64,000 nucleotides of DNA from Homalodisca vitripennis (GCF_021130785.1 NW_025777641.1:18896-82895), one strand, 5' to 3'; positions 1-11,610 are shown, counted from the stretch's first letter. Made by a program: numbers and translations. The notes: generated by a model from the letters alone, not told the origin.

Positions 1-242
1 CCTCTGATGCTAGCATACGCGATGACCGGCCACAAGAGCCAAGGTCAGAACGATAGATCAGGTCGGAGTCCGATCTTCGCACTGATTGTTTCACTCATGG
101 CCAGCTATACGTCCTGCTCAGTAGAGTTCGATGTCCCGGAAGACATCGTTGGTCCTCGTCCGCCCCGAAAGGGTACACAAATGAAGTCGCCTACGTGAAG
201 AACAATCCGTTTACGGCGAACTTCTTCAGTGAACCGGATTTG
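1..242 (+). pseudogene. Helitron/Pif1-type helicase, C-terminal remnant
   Basis: Seen: the frame entering at base 1 reads AYAMTGHKSQGQ, a helicase motif VI-like segment of the Pif1/Helitron superfamily. In another frame, at about 90-131, it reads FTHGQLYVLLSRVR, the conserved block that follows in these helicases. PEDIV (136-150) is back in the first frame, and VAYVKNNPF (186-212) is in the second. At least two frameshifts therefore separate parts of one ancestral tail, so this is a broken copy. Known: in Helitrons this domain unwinds DNA during rolling-circle transposition. The upstream Rep and helicase core lie outside the window. A cellular Pif1 gene is the alternative, but the repeat setting favours a transposon. 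Family assignment is confident; subtype is not. Confidence 0.75.
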
Positions 243-248
243 AGATTT

Positions 249-605
249 GGCAGTAGGCTAAGGGGGGCCTGCCCAAACAAAACTCTCCCGTCGGGATTGG
301 ACACTGGCAGTAGGCTAGGGGGCCTGCCCAAACAAAACTCCCGTCGTGATTGACACTGGCAGTAGGCTAGGGGGCCTGCCCAACAAAACTCCCCGTCGTG
401 ATTGACTAGGCAGTAGGCTAGGGGACCTGCCAAACAAAACTCCCCGTCGTGAATTGACTAGGCAGTAGGCTAGGGGGCCTGCCCAAACAAAAACTCCCCG
501 TAGTGACTGATTAGGCAGTAGGCAATGGGACCTGCCAGAATAAAACTCCCCATTTTGATTGATGCGGCAGTAGGCTAGAGGACCTGCCAAAACAAAACTC
601 CTCGT
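249..605. repeat. ~52-bp minisatellite, seven units
   Basis: Units beginning GGCAGTAGGC start at about 249, 306, 358, 409, 461, 514 and 566, so the period is 51-58 bp. Each unit continues through a G run, CCTGCC and AAACAAAACTCC. GGCAG and CTGCC in the same unit can pair as a stem, so each unit carries a small inverted repeat. It directly follows the helicase remnant. Two further units occur at 3428-3490 with the same downstream flank. Confidence 0.9.
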
Positions 606-2220
606 CGATGTAAATAGTTTTCTGTATATATGTAAATATATGGTCTCTAACGTTTGCCGGCCTCCCCGTGGCGCGAGACTGGATACGTCATTGAAAGCAT
701 TGACAAACTAACGGGCCAAACAACAGTTTCAATAAAAATACATTATTACCCAATAATTTGACACAAGTATATACACAACTAAATACGCAAAGATGCACAC
801 GACATCGAAGATCAACATTAACCAATGATTGATGTAAGTTTTGTTAATTCCACGTTTTTGCCGGCCTCCCCGTGGCGAGACTGGATACGACATGCTTGCA
901 TTTAAAGCATTGCCCAACTAACGGGAAAACAACAGTTTCAACAGTAATAAGTTATAACCAAATCATTTTGACACAAGTATATACACAAATAAATATGCAA
1001 ATTTCCACACGACATGAGAGAATATCATTGACTAACGATAGCTGTAATTTTGTTCATAATATATGGTCTCCGTATTTGAGCATTGACAAACTAACAGGCA
1101 AAGAACAGTTTTAATCAACTAAAAGTTACTAGCAACTAATTTTGACACAACCAGCATATGTACCGCTAAATCTCCCAACTTGCAGCCGTGATGCGTAAAC
1201 AATATTAATAACGGTTTGACCGCTATCGGACCCGAAATCTCAATTTTTCACGGCAAAAAAAATTTAAAGAATTTCGCACGTAATCGCGTTTCACACGGCC
1301 TACCCAAGGGAGATACAGCTAAATATTACTTTAACTTTATTGTAGACCACACTATACCACTAAATGTTGGTTGAAAATGGGTTTCCCACGAGAAAGGACA
1401 CAGTATAAAGCTTTCACAAACTAAACGGGCAAACAAAAGTTTCCCAACACCAATTAAGTTAATTACCAAATCATTTGACACAAGTAGACACAGGAACTTA
1501 ATATAACGACGATAACTGTAATTCCGTTATTAATATATGGTCTCCGTGTTTTGAGGGCCTCCCCGTGGCGAGACTGGATACGCCATGATTGCATTAAAAG
1601 TATTGACAAACTAATAACTAATAAACTATAAGTTACTAGTAACTACTAATTTGACACAAATATAATACGTACCGCTAAATCTCCTAACTTTTCACAAGTG
1701 ATGTGTAAACAATATTCAACAAGTTATTACCAAACCAATTTGACAAAAGTACATAAACAGCTAAATTTGTACACGATATGAGTGAACATCATTAACCAAC
1801 GATTGCAGTTAATTTTGTTAATAATATATGGTCTCAGTGGTTTGCCGGCCTCCCCGTGCGAGACTGGATACGTCGTGCTTACATGACATACTAAACGGGC
1901 AAACAACTGTTTTTAATTCAACTAAAAAAGTAACAACTTGCAACTAATTAGACAGAAATACAATGTACCGATAAATCTCCCAACTTGCACACGTGATACG
2001 TCAACAATATTAGTAACGGTTTGACTGCTATCGGAACCGAAATTTCAATTTTCGCGTAAAAATTACAAGAATTTCGCTCGTAATCCCGTTTAAAAACGGC
2101 CTAACCAAGGAGATACAGCAAAAATACTATTTGAGCTTTTTTGTAGACCACGATATGCACTAAATATTGTTTGATAATGCGATTTCCCACGAGAAAATGG
2201 GGACACGTAACTTGAAAACT
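606..2220. repeat. Dispersed GC-box repeat cluster (first block)
   Basis: A block reading GCCGGCCTCCCCGTGGCGAG followed by ACTGGATACG recurs at about 654, 857, 1553 (partly altered) and 1843, each time preceded by ATATATGGTCTC and followed by CATTGACAAACTAACGGGC. The stretch between copies is AT-rich with its own repeats: a segment at about 1205-1402 (CGGTTTGACCGCTATCGGA) is repeated at about 2015-2205 (CGGTTTGACTGCTATCGGA). I find no coding signal. This looks like several partial copies of one non-autonomous element inserted near each other. Confidence 0.75.
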
Positions 2221-2293
2221 AGTCCGAATTTAACCCAACAACCAAATCCCTCCTGTCCCCCGAATTCCGCTTATCCCCGAATTTTGCAAGCGT
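2221..2293 (+). repeat. Isolated satellite 3'-end fragment
   Basis: The segment AGTCCGAATTTAACC...CCGAATTCCGCTTATCCCCG...TTTGCAAGCG matches the stretch just before the terminal hairpin in array units (compare about 26090-26145 and 40307-40350). Here it stops before the hairpin and is followed by unrelated sequence. It is a stray fragment of the main repeat, more than 2.9 kb outside array A. Confidence 0.75.
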
Positions 2294-3367
2294 ACATCAT
2301 GGAATCCTAAAACAACGGGTTGCTCTCCGGGACTGCCGACAGAAGTGAAAACTTAGTATTAATTTACATTTAAATATTTTAATCATTAACAACTTTAACA
2401 TCCACAGAAAAGACCAATCTGTCCAAGCTGCAATAATATCATCGTATTCTTTTAGCGATATCAAGTAATCATACAGAATAAGTTTTGATGAATAAAAAAC
2501 ATAAATTTTTCGTGTTTTGTTATGTTTACCTTAAATCTTATGTTCATCCCCAGCTGTGGGCGTACTAGTAATTGTCTTGGCAATTTGCAAAAGGTTACGA
2601 CCTGCTTCCCATTGATTTTTGAGCTTTGGAAGGCATGGAACTTATATAAAGGCCGGGAATGATATTCTTTTCATCAAGTGAGCTTCAGTTGTGTGACCTA
2701 CTCGTATATATGAAATAAATTACAACCGAAATTTCAATGTAATCTCCAACTAGAGGGGGTATTTGGGAAATACTGCTTCTGATACTTTTTCTGATTCTTC
2801 ACAATTCATCTTTTCTTCTTTTATTTTCCTGTTTCCCTCCTCTTTCTTCGCTTCTGAATATTTATTCATATTTTACTGGAATTACCTATCTAAAAAGGCT
2901 TATGAAATTGTAGATAGTACAAAAGTTATAATACGTATACAAATGAAAAAAATGAACTAAACAACGCAAAAGTTTTAAAATATTACTAATTATGTTGTTT
3001 AACTATAAGGATCGGAAAAATGAGTGACTCCACCATATATTTTAAAGTGGAAAATAAATCTCCAAAGATTGTAACTTCGACAATGAGTATTTACTGCGAT
3101 ATTTGACTGTAAATAAAAAGACGTAAAACGCGAATTCAACGATAACTGGAGAGTTAGATACTTGTTTATATATTAAGTATTTGATAAGACAAAATATAAC
3201 TTTTTAGTAATTTTCCTCCCTCGACCCGTTTTTACAGAACACAGTGACTGAACTGTGACAAAATGTGTTGCGCAGTTTCTGGTATTACTTACACTATAGC
3301 ACGAAATCACTGGTTTTCTGCCGCAGAACCCCCTATTTCGGAAATTGCCCCGCCAAAGGCGTGTGTG
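2294..3367. other. AT-rich stretch without recognisable gene
   Basis: It contains the possible promoter at 2643-2690 and a pyrimidine-rich stretch near 2780-2870. The longest frames are short, lack a recognisable domain and do not start convincingly. I see no repeat link to the arrays. Confidence 0.5.
2643..2690 (+). promoter_or_regulatory. Possible TATA-box promoter
   Basis: TATATAAA lies at 2643-2650. An initiator-like TCATCA follows about 30 bp downstream (2671) and TCAGTT at 2685. AAATAAAT lies at about 2713. A TATA box, initiator and poly(A)-like signal this close together is typical of an LTR or other retroelement promoter, but I find no clear LTR ends. Chance in AT-rich DNA remains possible. 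Confidence 0.25.
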
Positions 3368-3395
3368 ATATCCTATAGGCTCTCCAATAGGATAT
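3368..3395. repeat. 9-bp inverted repeat
   Basis: ATATCCTAT (3368-3376) and ATAGGATAT (3387-3395) are exact reverse complements with a 10-nt loop. It sits just before the second copy of the GGCAGTAGG minisatellite and could be a terminal hairpin of the element carrying it. Function unknown. Confidence 0.5.
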
Positions 3396-3427
3396 ACACC
3401 AACCAAACAAAACTCCTAGTCGTAATT

Positions 3428-3490
3428 GACATTGGTAGTAGGCTAGGGGCCGGCAGTAGGTTAGGGGGCCTGCCAAAACAAAACTCCTCG
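3428..3490. repeat. Second copy of the ~52-bp minisatellite (two units)
   Basis: Two partial units (GGTAGTAGGC and GGCAGTAGGT) are followed by CTCCTCGTCGATGTAAATA, the same flank that ends the array at 605. The minisatellite and its downstream repeat therefore travel together as one element. Confidence 0.8.
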
Positions 3491-4060
3491 TCGATGTAAA
3501 TAAGTTTCCTGTAAATATATGGTATCCATGTTTCCCCGTGGCGAGACTGGATATGCCATGCTTACATTTAAAGCATTGACAAACTAACGGGGCAAACAAC
3601 AGTTTCAACAAAATAAGTTATTACTAAAATATAAATGTAATATAATAACATTTATATTACTAATAGTAATAAGTAATAGCAAACCAGATATATTACCAAT
3701 ATAATGAATATAGTTTGTTATTACCAAACCATTTGTCACAAGTATATACTCAACTATATATACAAATTTGTACACGAAATGAGTGAACATCATTAATCGA
3801 CGAAACCTGTAATTCTGTTAATAGTATATGGTCTCCGTGTTTGCCGGCCTCCCCGTGGCGAGACTGGATACGTTAAGCTTGCATTTCAAGCATTGACAAA
3901 CTAACGGACAAAAAACAGTTTTATCGACTATAATTTTGCTAGCAAATAATTTGACACAAGTATATGTACCCACTAAATCTTTATGCGAGAACAATATTAG
4001 TTAATGTGGCAATAATATATGGTCCTCAATGAGACTGAATAAACCACGCAAAAATTGTAA
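3491..4060. repeat. Dispersed GC-box repeat cluster (second block)
   Basis: TCCCCGTGGCGAGACTGGAT recurs at about 3532 and 3850. A degraded form (TGAGACTGAATAAACC) lies at about 4030. Both clear copies carry the CATTGACAAACTAACGG tail seen in the first block. The intervening DNA has a local AT-rich, partly palindromic stretch (about 3628-3720). Confidence 0.7.
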
Positions 4061-5234
4061 CCATTGGAGAACTAACACGCTATCAAAAAGTATGTATAAT
4101 AACTTTTAATACCAATCAATACACAATTACGGACCAGTAAAATATTTCTCATTGCAAACGAAATTGTTTCCACTAAGAGGTATCAAATTTAACCACAGAA
4201 TTTTCTAAATATTTTAAAGTATTATCCGGACTCTCTGTATTGAGACCGACTATATACTATTGTAAGAAGCATTGGACAACCACGGTGCAAAAACAAAAGT
4301 TTGCCTCAAATTGCTATTTATCTGATTTTTTTTATTCCAACGGCCTATATGTTTCTCTTTAATTGCCCATATTTTTAACTTGAGGCGAGACATGATAAAC
4401 CATCTATTATTTCCAGCTTTCTCGGCATTGCCTTACTTTCTAACTTACTTATTATATTATTTTATATTTGCCTGCTTATATGTGACGATAACAAATAGAG
4501 GATACTACTAAATTAAGACGTGTTTTTTACCAACGCTTAAATAGAATAATTTTAATCACAGAAATTCCTAATAAGCTGCCAACCTCGTGTAACATTAAAT
4601 ACATCATCCGCTAACCAACGTACGAATAAGATTTCTCACCTACAGTTATTATGGATGAACCTTATTACAAACACGAACATAATATTCAATAATTATATAT
4701 ATGTGACTGTCTAGGAAAAACTCAATAACGTGCGTATACAATGCCGAACTATATATGCTCATACTTACCTAGTTTTTGAAACTGCAATAGCCTTACAAGA
4801 CAATTTCTCTTTCACTAAGTGATCTATGGCAAACTATATTTTTAATACATGTTAATGAATCTGCAATATATCTTTTGCCTCAATTTAGAACACAGTAATA
4901 AACATCTGGTCAAGTTAACTCCTGCTGTGCAAATTACACTTTATCTTAGTTTCTTTATTTACAATTCTTTTGGTAAGTATTTCTCTCAGATCAACTTTAT
5001 TTTCTTTATTCAAAAAAAAAAAAAAAAAACAGAGCAAAATCTTGTCCCTTTATTGGCTTAATCGGTGTTAACCCTTGAAACTAAGTGCCCGCACGATATC
5101 TCGAGAACTGATTGACCTGTGTAAATGAAATTGTTGCACGTTATTTACTATGACATAATCGTATCAAAAATAATTAAAGAAAAAAAATTCCGGCAAGATT
5201 ATTATTTCTTTGAAAAGGTCGCCCACATTCCTCA
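4061..5234. other. AT-rich intergenic stretch
   Basis: No gene or element recognised. A run of A residues at about 5012-5030 could be a retroposed poly(A) tail, but nothing identifiable lies upstream. Open frames here are short and compositionally random. Confidence 0.5.
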
Positions 5235-5306
5235 TCGAATGCTCGGACTTAACCTGTTCCCGAAATACGCTTTCCTCTCGAATTTGCTAACGTCCTACTT
5301 AGGGGC

Positions 5307-5325
5307 CTGGGGGCGTAGCCCCCAG
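5307..5325. repeat. Unit 3' hairpin H1
   Basis: CTGGGGGCGTAGCCCCCAG: perfect 8-bp stem with a GTA loop, 15 nt before the unit boundary. It belongs to a 3' fragment whose body is missing. Confidence 0.9.
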
Positions 5326-5340
5326 CGAGCCGAAGGCGAG

Positions 5341-6439
5341 TCTAATATACTATACAGCCGCATGTGAAACTGACTGACTACTGACTCACTGATATATAAG
5401 ATACAAATTCTAACATAGTTTCTAGAAGTGCTGGAAACTTGAAATTTGGCACGCAGGTACCTTTTCACAATATGACCCGGAGGAAAAGTCTGAAAACCGG
5501 ACTTTTTTACTTTTAAACCCCTCAAAAAATTCCTCAAAAATCGCGCATTCTTTACCCCTGCAGGCATTTCTTGTAAGCCTGATAGCGGGTGAACCGTTAG
5601 AGCTAGCTTCGATCTGACAAAAAATTGTTAGTCAGGAATGAAGTGAACTACAAAAAAGGTCCAGTGACTTTTTGTCCTATCTCGTGTGGTTAACCGACAA
5701 AACGAGGGAATGTTTTGACATTCCAGAGATTTTTTTTTTTTTTGCTTAAAATAAAGTTTCGAGCCTGATAGTGGCCGAACGGTAGGTCGTAGCTCAAATC
5801 TGATTGACCCATCAAATTAGCAAATTGCGCGATCTACAGAAAAGTTCCAGTGACTTTTTTGCTCTACTTCCAGTGGTTCGGCCGAAAAAAAACGTGATTA
5901 TGTGCAATTTTTTTGAAATTTTTACGTGAAACTTTGTTTTTCGGGCTCGATAGCGGCTAAACTGTTGGTCGTAGCTCAAAAATAGACGAATGTTTGATTT
6001 AGGAAATAAGATTATCTACTAAAAAGGTTGGGTACCCTTTTACTCTATCTTCATTGGTTTGGCCGTAAAATGTGATCAAGTGAAATTATTTTGAAATTTT
6101 CGCATAAAAATGTACCTTTCGGGCTCGATAGCGGCTAAACGTTGGTCGTAGCTCGAAACAAACGTTCATTAGGATTTAGGAAATTGCGTGATCTACAAAA
6201 AAGGTCCAGTAACATTTTGCCCTATCCTCAACGGTTTGGCCCGCATAAACGCGTTTTAAGTATTGATTTTTTAAGTTTTACGTGATATTTTTAAAGTGCC
6301 CAGTGCAGTATTTTGTCCTAACCTCTGTACTGCCTAAATTATAGGTCGTAGCTTAAATCTGATGGCATAATCGAAAGAGAAAAATTAAATTTTCGACAAG
6401 AAAGATCCAGTCACTTTTTCTCGTATCTCTAACGGGTTA
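5341..6439 (+). repeat. Satellite unit U1 (short, ~1.1 kb)
   Basis: It starts TCTAATATAC and has sub-repeats marked by the GATAGCGG / GTCGTAGCTC motif about every 180 bp. It ends at TAACGGGTTA, where U2 begins. U1 plus U2 are a near copy of U8 plus U9, with extra bases in homopolymers here. Confidence 0.85.
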
Positions 6440-7579
6440 TCTAATATACTATACAGCCGCATGTGAAACTGACTGACTGACTGACTCACTGATATATAGA
6501 TACAAATTCTAACATAGTTCTAGAAGTGCTGGAAACTTGAAATTTGGCACGCAGGTACCTTTCACAATATGACCCGGAGGAAAAGTCTGAAAAAAACCGG
6601 ACTTTTTTACTTTTAAACCCCTCAAAAAAATTCCTCAAAAATCGCGCATTCTTACCCCTGCAGGCATTTCTTGTAAGCCTGATAGCGGGTAAACCGTTAG
6701 AGCTAGCTTCGATCTGACAAAAAAATTGTTAGTCAGGAATGAAGTGAACTACAAAAAAGGTCCATGACTTTTTGTCCAATCTCGTGTGGTTAACCCGACA
6801 AAACGGAGGAATTTTGACATTCCAGAGATTTTTTTTGCTAAAATAAAGTTTTCGAGCCTGATAGTGGCCGAACGGTAGGTCGTAGAGCTCAAATCTGATT
6901 GACCCATCAAATTAGCAAAATGCGCGATCTACAGAAAAGTTCCAGTGACTTTTTGCTCTACTTCCAGTGGTTCGGCCGAAAAACTGATTATGGTGCAATT
7001 TTTTTTGAAATTTTTACCGGAAACTTTTTGTTTTCGGGCTCGATAGCGGCTAAACTGTTGGTCGTAGCTCAAAATAGACGAATGTTTGATTTAATTGACC
7101 CATCAAATTAGCAAATTGCGCGATCTACAGAAAAGGTCCAGTAACTTTTTTGCTCTATCTCACCAGTGGTCGGCCGAAAAACGTGATTATGTGCAAATTG
7201 TTTTGTAATTTTTACGTGAAACTTTGTTTTCGGGCTCGATAGCGGCTGAACACCATTGGACGGAGTCGAAATAAGACAGACGTTGGAGTTAGGAAATGAG
7301 GGTAATCTAACAAAAATGTGCCAGTAACTCTTTACTCTAATCTCCATTGGTTGGCCGCAAAACGTGATTAAGTGAAAATATTTTGGAAATTTTCCGCCTA
7401 ATTTTGAAAGAAAAAATCAAATTTCCGACCAAGAAAGTTCCAGTCACTTTTTTGTCGTATCTCTAACGGTTTAAGCCACAAAATGCCTTTGAAGTCAAAA
7501 GATTGAATTAATCTGAAAAAGTAGATAAAGTTTGGTCAATTTTTCACCCCCAAACCAGCAAATCTTAAGCTTGGACATA

Positions 7580-8110
7580 ACATTTCCCCCCGGGTAACAT
7601 TACCCTCTGGGAATTTCCTGGCATGGCTATATTAACTCCTGAGCAACCCTGTAAAATTGGCACACGTGTGTCATTAACCCCGGTAACATTTACCCCCCTC
7701 CGGCGACTTCATGGGTATGACCAGATAACCTCCTGAGTAAAATTAAACCTCCTGATGTGTTAACTCCCCCGGTAACATTATAACCCCCCAGGCAATTTCC
7801 TGGCACATGACCTCACGTCCGAATTTTTAACCAATCACCAAATCTCTTCACCCCCCTTGGGAAGTTCCTGTTATGACCAGATCACCCCCTGATGCCTTAA
7901 CCCCCAGTAAACGTTACAACCCCCCCCAGGGAATTTTTCTGGCATGTCCTCATGTCTGAATTTTACCTATAACCAAATCTCTTAACCCCCCTTGGGAAGT
8001 TCCTGGTATGACCAGATAACCCCCTGATGTCGTAAACCCTGGTAAAGTTACAACCTCCCCCTGGGAATTTCCTGGTATGACATAATGTCCGAATTTTACC
8101 TATCACCAAA
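7580..8110. repeat. C-tract minisatellite CR1
   Basis: Degenerate ~45-60 bp repeats of TTAACCCCC, GGTAACATT, CCCC-GGGAATTTCCTGG and TGACCAGATAACC. About nine imperfect repeats. Strong strand asymmetry: C runs on this strand, G runs on the other. Confidence 0.85.
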
Positions 8111-8152
8111 TCATTCTTATCCCCCGAATTTGGCTAATACCCGAAAGGGGGC

Positions 8153-8171
8153 CTGGGGGCGTAGCCCCCAG
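8153..8171. repeat. Unit 3' hairpin H2
   Basis: Perfect 8-bp stem, GTA loop; closes U2. Confidence 0.9.
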
Positions 8172-9306
8172 CGAGCCGAAGGCGAGTCCTATATATATAC
8201 AGCCGCATGTGTAACTCACTGACTGACTGACTGATAGGTGATACAAATTCTAACATAGTTCTAGAAGTGATGGAAACGTGAAATTTTGCACACACGTCGC
8301 ACGTATCTTCAAACCTCCGGGAAAAGTCTGAAAACCGGATTTTTTTACTTTTGAACCCCTCAAAAAAATTCCCGAACGGACCCCTGTTTTGCCCCCTCAG
8401 GCTTTCCTTTGAAGCCCTATAGCGGGGCGAAACCGTTGGAGCTAGCTTCAATCTGACGAAAAAAATTCATAATCAGGAATGAAGTGAACTACAAAAAATC
8501 TCCAGTGACTTTTTGCTCTATCTCAATTGGTTTGGCCGCAAAACGCGATTACCTTAAAATATTTGGAAATTTTCGCCTAAAAATTTACCTTTCGGGCTCG
8601 ATAGCGGCTTAACGGTTGTCGTTAGCTCAAAACAAATTTTCAATGCGATTTAGAAAATCGCGTGATCTACAAAAAAGGTTCAGTAACATTTTGCCCTATC
8701 ATCAACGGTTTGGCCGCATAACGCGTTTTAAATTATAGATTTTTTACGTTTTACGTGAGATATTGTTTTCTGGGCTCTGTGTTAGCGGAACCCTTTGAAG
8801 TTAGGGTAGAATAAAAATCGGATTTTAATACGAAACAATGTGGTCTACAAAAAAGGTCCAGTGACATTTTACTCTATCTTCCATGGTTTTAGCCGTAAAA
8901 CGTGATTATGTTGAAAATTTCACTTAAAAACTTACATTCTGGGCTCGATATTGGCCGAACCGTTAGCCCTAGCTTAAATGTAAAATTTTTTGTAACTAGC
9001 TATTCATAGGATCTAAAAAAAAGATTCAGCAGCTTTCTATCGTTTATCTTTCCGTAAGCCTGATAAATGCTATAAATGGCTAATTCTTTGTCGTCAATTT
9101 TAGGTGTTTTAAATGTTGCAACTATAATTAGTGCGATTCATGCTGGTTCCATATTGACCTTGTATTACTACGTTAACGAGTGACTAAAACCCCCCTCCAC
9201 GTCGGGAGTTGGCTGAGCGTTAGTGAAGTTTCAATAGTAGATAGGGACAGAGTGTTTTTTATTATGTTCAAAGACACAACACCCTCTAAAAAAGGCCCAA
9301 GTGTGT

Positions 9307-9705
9307 CATTAACCCCCGGTAATATTAACCCCCCCCCGGGGATTTCCTGGTATGACCTGATAACCTCCTGAGTACATTCAACCCCCTGATGTGTTAACCC
9401 CCTTGGTAACATTAAACCCCCCCCAGGGAATTTCCTGGCATGACCTCATGTCCGAATTTGACCAGTCACCAAATCTCTTAACCCCCCCTGGGAAGTTCCT
9501 GGTATGACCAGATAACCCCCCGGAGTCTTATCCCCCGGTAACGTTAACCCCCCCTGGGAATTTTGTTCAAATGACCAGACAATATCCTGACGAATTTAAA
9601 CCCCCTGATGTCTAACCCCCTTAACATTAATCAACCCCCCCCCCCCGGGAATTTCTCGCCTTGACTAGATAGTCTCCTGGTGACATTAAACCCCCTGTTC
9701 CACTT
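9307..9705. repeat. C-tract minisatellite CR2
   Basis: Seven or so degenerate repeats ending in CCCCCTGTTCCAC. C runs reach 10 (about 9637-9646). Sits inside U3. Confidence 0.85.
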
Positions 9706-10060
9706 AAAATACTGCCTTAAGGTCGGTTTTTATTATGTTTATACTAAACAATTCAAGATAGCTGACCCGTGCAGACTTTTCTCCCGAGCTCATTCCTGGC
9801 TAAACCATAGGTCGTAGATCAAATCTGACGACGGAATCGAAATATAAAATTAAATTTCCGACAAGAAAGGTCCAGTCACTTTTTCTCGTATCTCTAACGG
9901 TTAAGCAGTAAAATGCCATTAAAGTCAAAAATTTGATTAATAAATAAAATTTCAATAAATTAGGCCTAATTTAAACTCCCAGACCCTAGTATAATTCTCA
10001 GATATAACCCGACACTGAATTCCGCTTATCCCCGAAATTGGCCAACACCCAAATGGGGGC

Positions 10061-10079
10061 CTGGGGGCGTAGCCCCCAG
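10061..10079. repeat. Unit 3' hairpin H3
   Basis: Perfect 8-bp stem, GTA loop; closes U3. Confidence 0.9.
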
Positions 10080-11209
10080 CGAGCCGAAGGCGAGTCCTAT
10101 ATATATACAGCCGCATGTGTAACTCACTGACTGACTGACTGATAGGTGATACAAATTCTAACATAGTTCTAGAAGTGATGGAAACGTGAAATTTTGCACA
10201 CACGTCGCACGTATCTTCAAACCTCCGGGAAAAGTCTGAAAACCGGATTTTTTTACTTTTGAACCCCTCAAAAAAATTCCCGAACGGACCCCTGTTTTTG
10301 CCCCCTCAGGCTTTCCTTTGAAGCCCTATAGCGGGCGAACCGTTGGAGCTAGCTTCAATCTGACGAAAAATTCATAATCAGGAATGAAGTGAACTACAAA
10401 AAATCTCCAGTGACTTTTTGCTCTATCTCAATTGGTTTGGCCGCAAAACGCGATTACCTTAAAATATTTGGAAATTTTCGCCTAAAAATTTACCTTTCGG
10501 GCTCGATAGCGGCTTAACGGTTGGTCGTAGCTCAAAACAAATTTTCAATGCGATTTAGAAAATCGCGTGATCTACAAAAAAGGTTCAGTAACATTTTGCC
10601 CTATCATCAACGGTTTGGCCGCATAACGCGTTTTAAATTATAGATTTTTTACGTTTTACGTGAGATATTGTTTTCTGGGCTCTGTGTTAGCGGAACCTTT
10701 GAAGTTAGGGTAGAATAAAAATCGGATTTTAATACGAAACAATGTGGTCTACAAAAAAGGTTCAGTGACATTTTACTCTATCTTCCATGGTTTAGCCGTA
10801 AAACGTGATTATGTTGAAAATTTCACTTAAAAACTTACATTCTGGGCTCGATATTGGCCGAACCGTTAGCCCTAGCTTAAATGTAAAATTTTTTGTAACT
10901 AGCTATTCATAGGATCTAAAAAAAAGATTCAGCAGCTTTCTATCGTTTATCTTTCCGTAAGCCTGATAAATGCTATAAATGGCTAATTCTTTGTCGTCAA
11001 TTTTAGGTGTTTTTAAATGTTGCAACTATAATTAGTGCGATTCATGCTGGTTCCATATTGACCTTGTATTACTACGTTAACGAGTGACTAAAACCCCCCT
11101 CCACGTCGGGAGTTGGCTGAGCGTTAGTGAAGTTTCAATAGTAGATAGGGACAGAGTGTTTTTTATTATGTTCAAAGGACACAACACCCTCTAAAAAAGG
11201 CCCAAGTGT

Positions 11210-11610
11210 GTCATTAACCCCCGGTAATATTAACCCCCCCCCGGGGATTTCCTGGTATGACCTGATAACCTCCTGAGTACATTCAACCCCCTGATGTGTT
11301 AACCCCCTTGGTAACATTAAACCCCCCCCCAGGGAATTTCCTGGCATGACCTCATGTCCGAATTTGACCAGTCACCAAATCTCTTAACCCCCCCTGGGAA
11401 GTTCCTGGTATGACCAGATAACCCCCCGGAGTCTTATCCCCCGGTAACGTTAACCCCCCCTGGGAATTTGTTTCAAATGACCAGACAATATCCTGACGAA
11501 TTTAAAACCCCCTGATGTCTAACCCCCTTAACATTAATCAACCCCCCCCCCCCGGGAATTTCTCGCCTTGACTAGATAGTCTCCTGGTGACATTAAACCC
11601 CCTGTTCCAC
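11210..11610. repeat. C-tract minisatellite CR3
   Basis: Same arrangement as CR2, in U4. Confidence 0.85.

Larger units (their letters stand above)
6440..8186 (+). repeat. Satellite unit U2 (full length, 1.75 kb)
   Basis: Same 5' half as U1, then a C-tract minisatellite (about 7580-8110) and the terminal hairpin. Nearly identical to U9 (17007-18738). It differs mostly in runs of C, T and A (e.g. CCCCCCGGG at about 7586 against CCCCGG in U9). Confidence 0.85.
8187..10094 (+). repeat. Satellite unit U3 (full length, 1.91 kb)
   Basis: Header TCCTATATATATAC, a CTGA run, then sub-repeats marked at about 8413, 8590, 8770, 8940 and 9055. A GTTGGCTGAGCGTTAG block (about 9209) leads into C-tract repeats. 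A last diverged sub-repeat (about 9780-9905) and the hairpin finish it. Almost identical to U4 and U11; the differences I noticed are nearly all single-base run-length changes. Confidence 0.9.

Noticed and set aside
7..198. Intact small protein at the window start
   Set aside because: The frame joins pieces from different helicase frames through frameshifts; it is part of a pseudogene.
5012..5030. Poly(A) tail of a retroposed gene
   Set aside because: No recognisable gene or element upstream and no visible target duplication; a simple A run is as likely.
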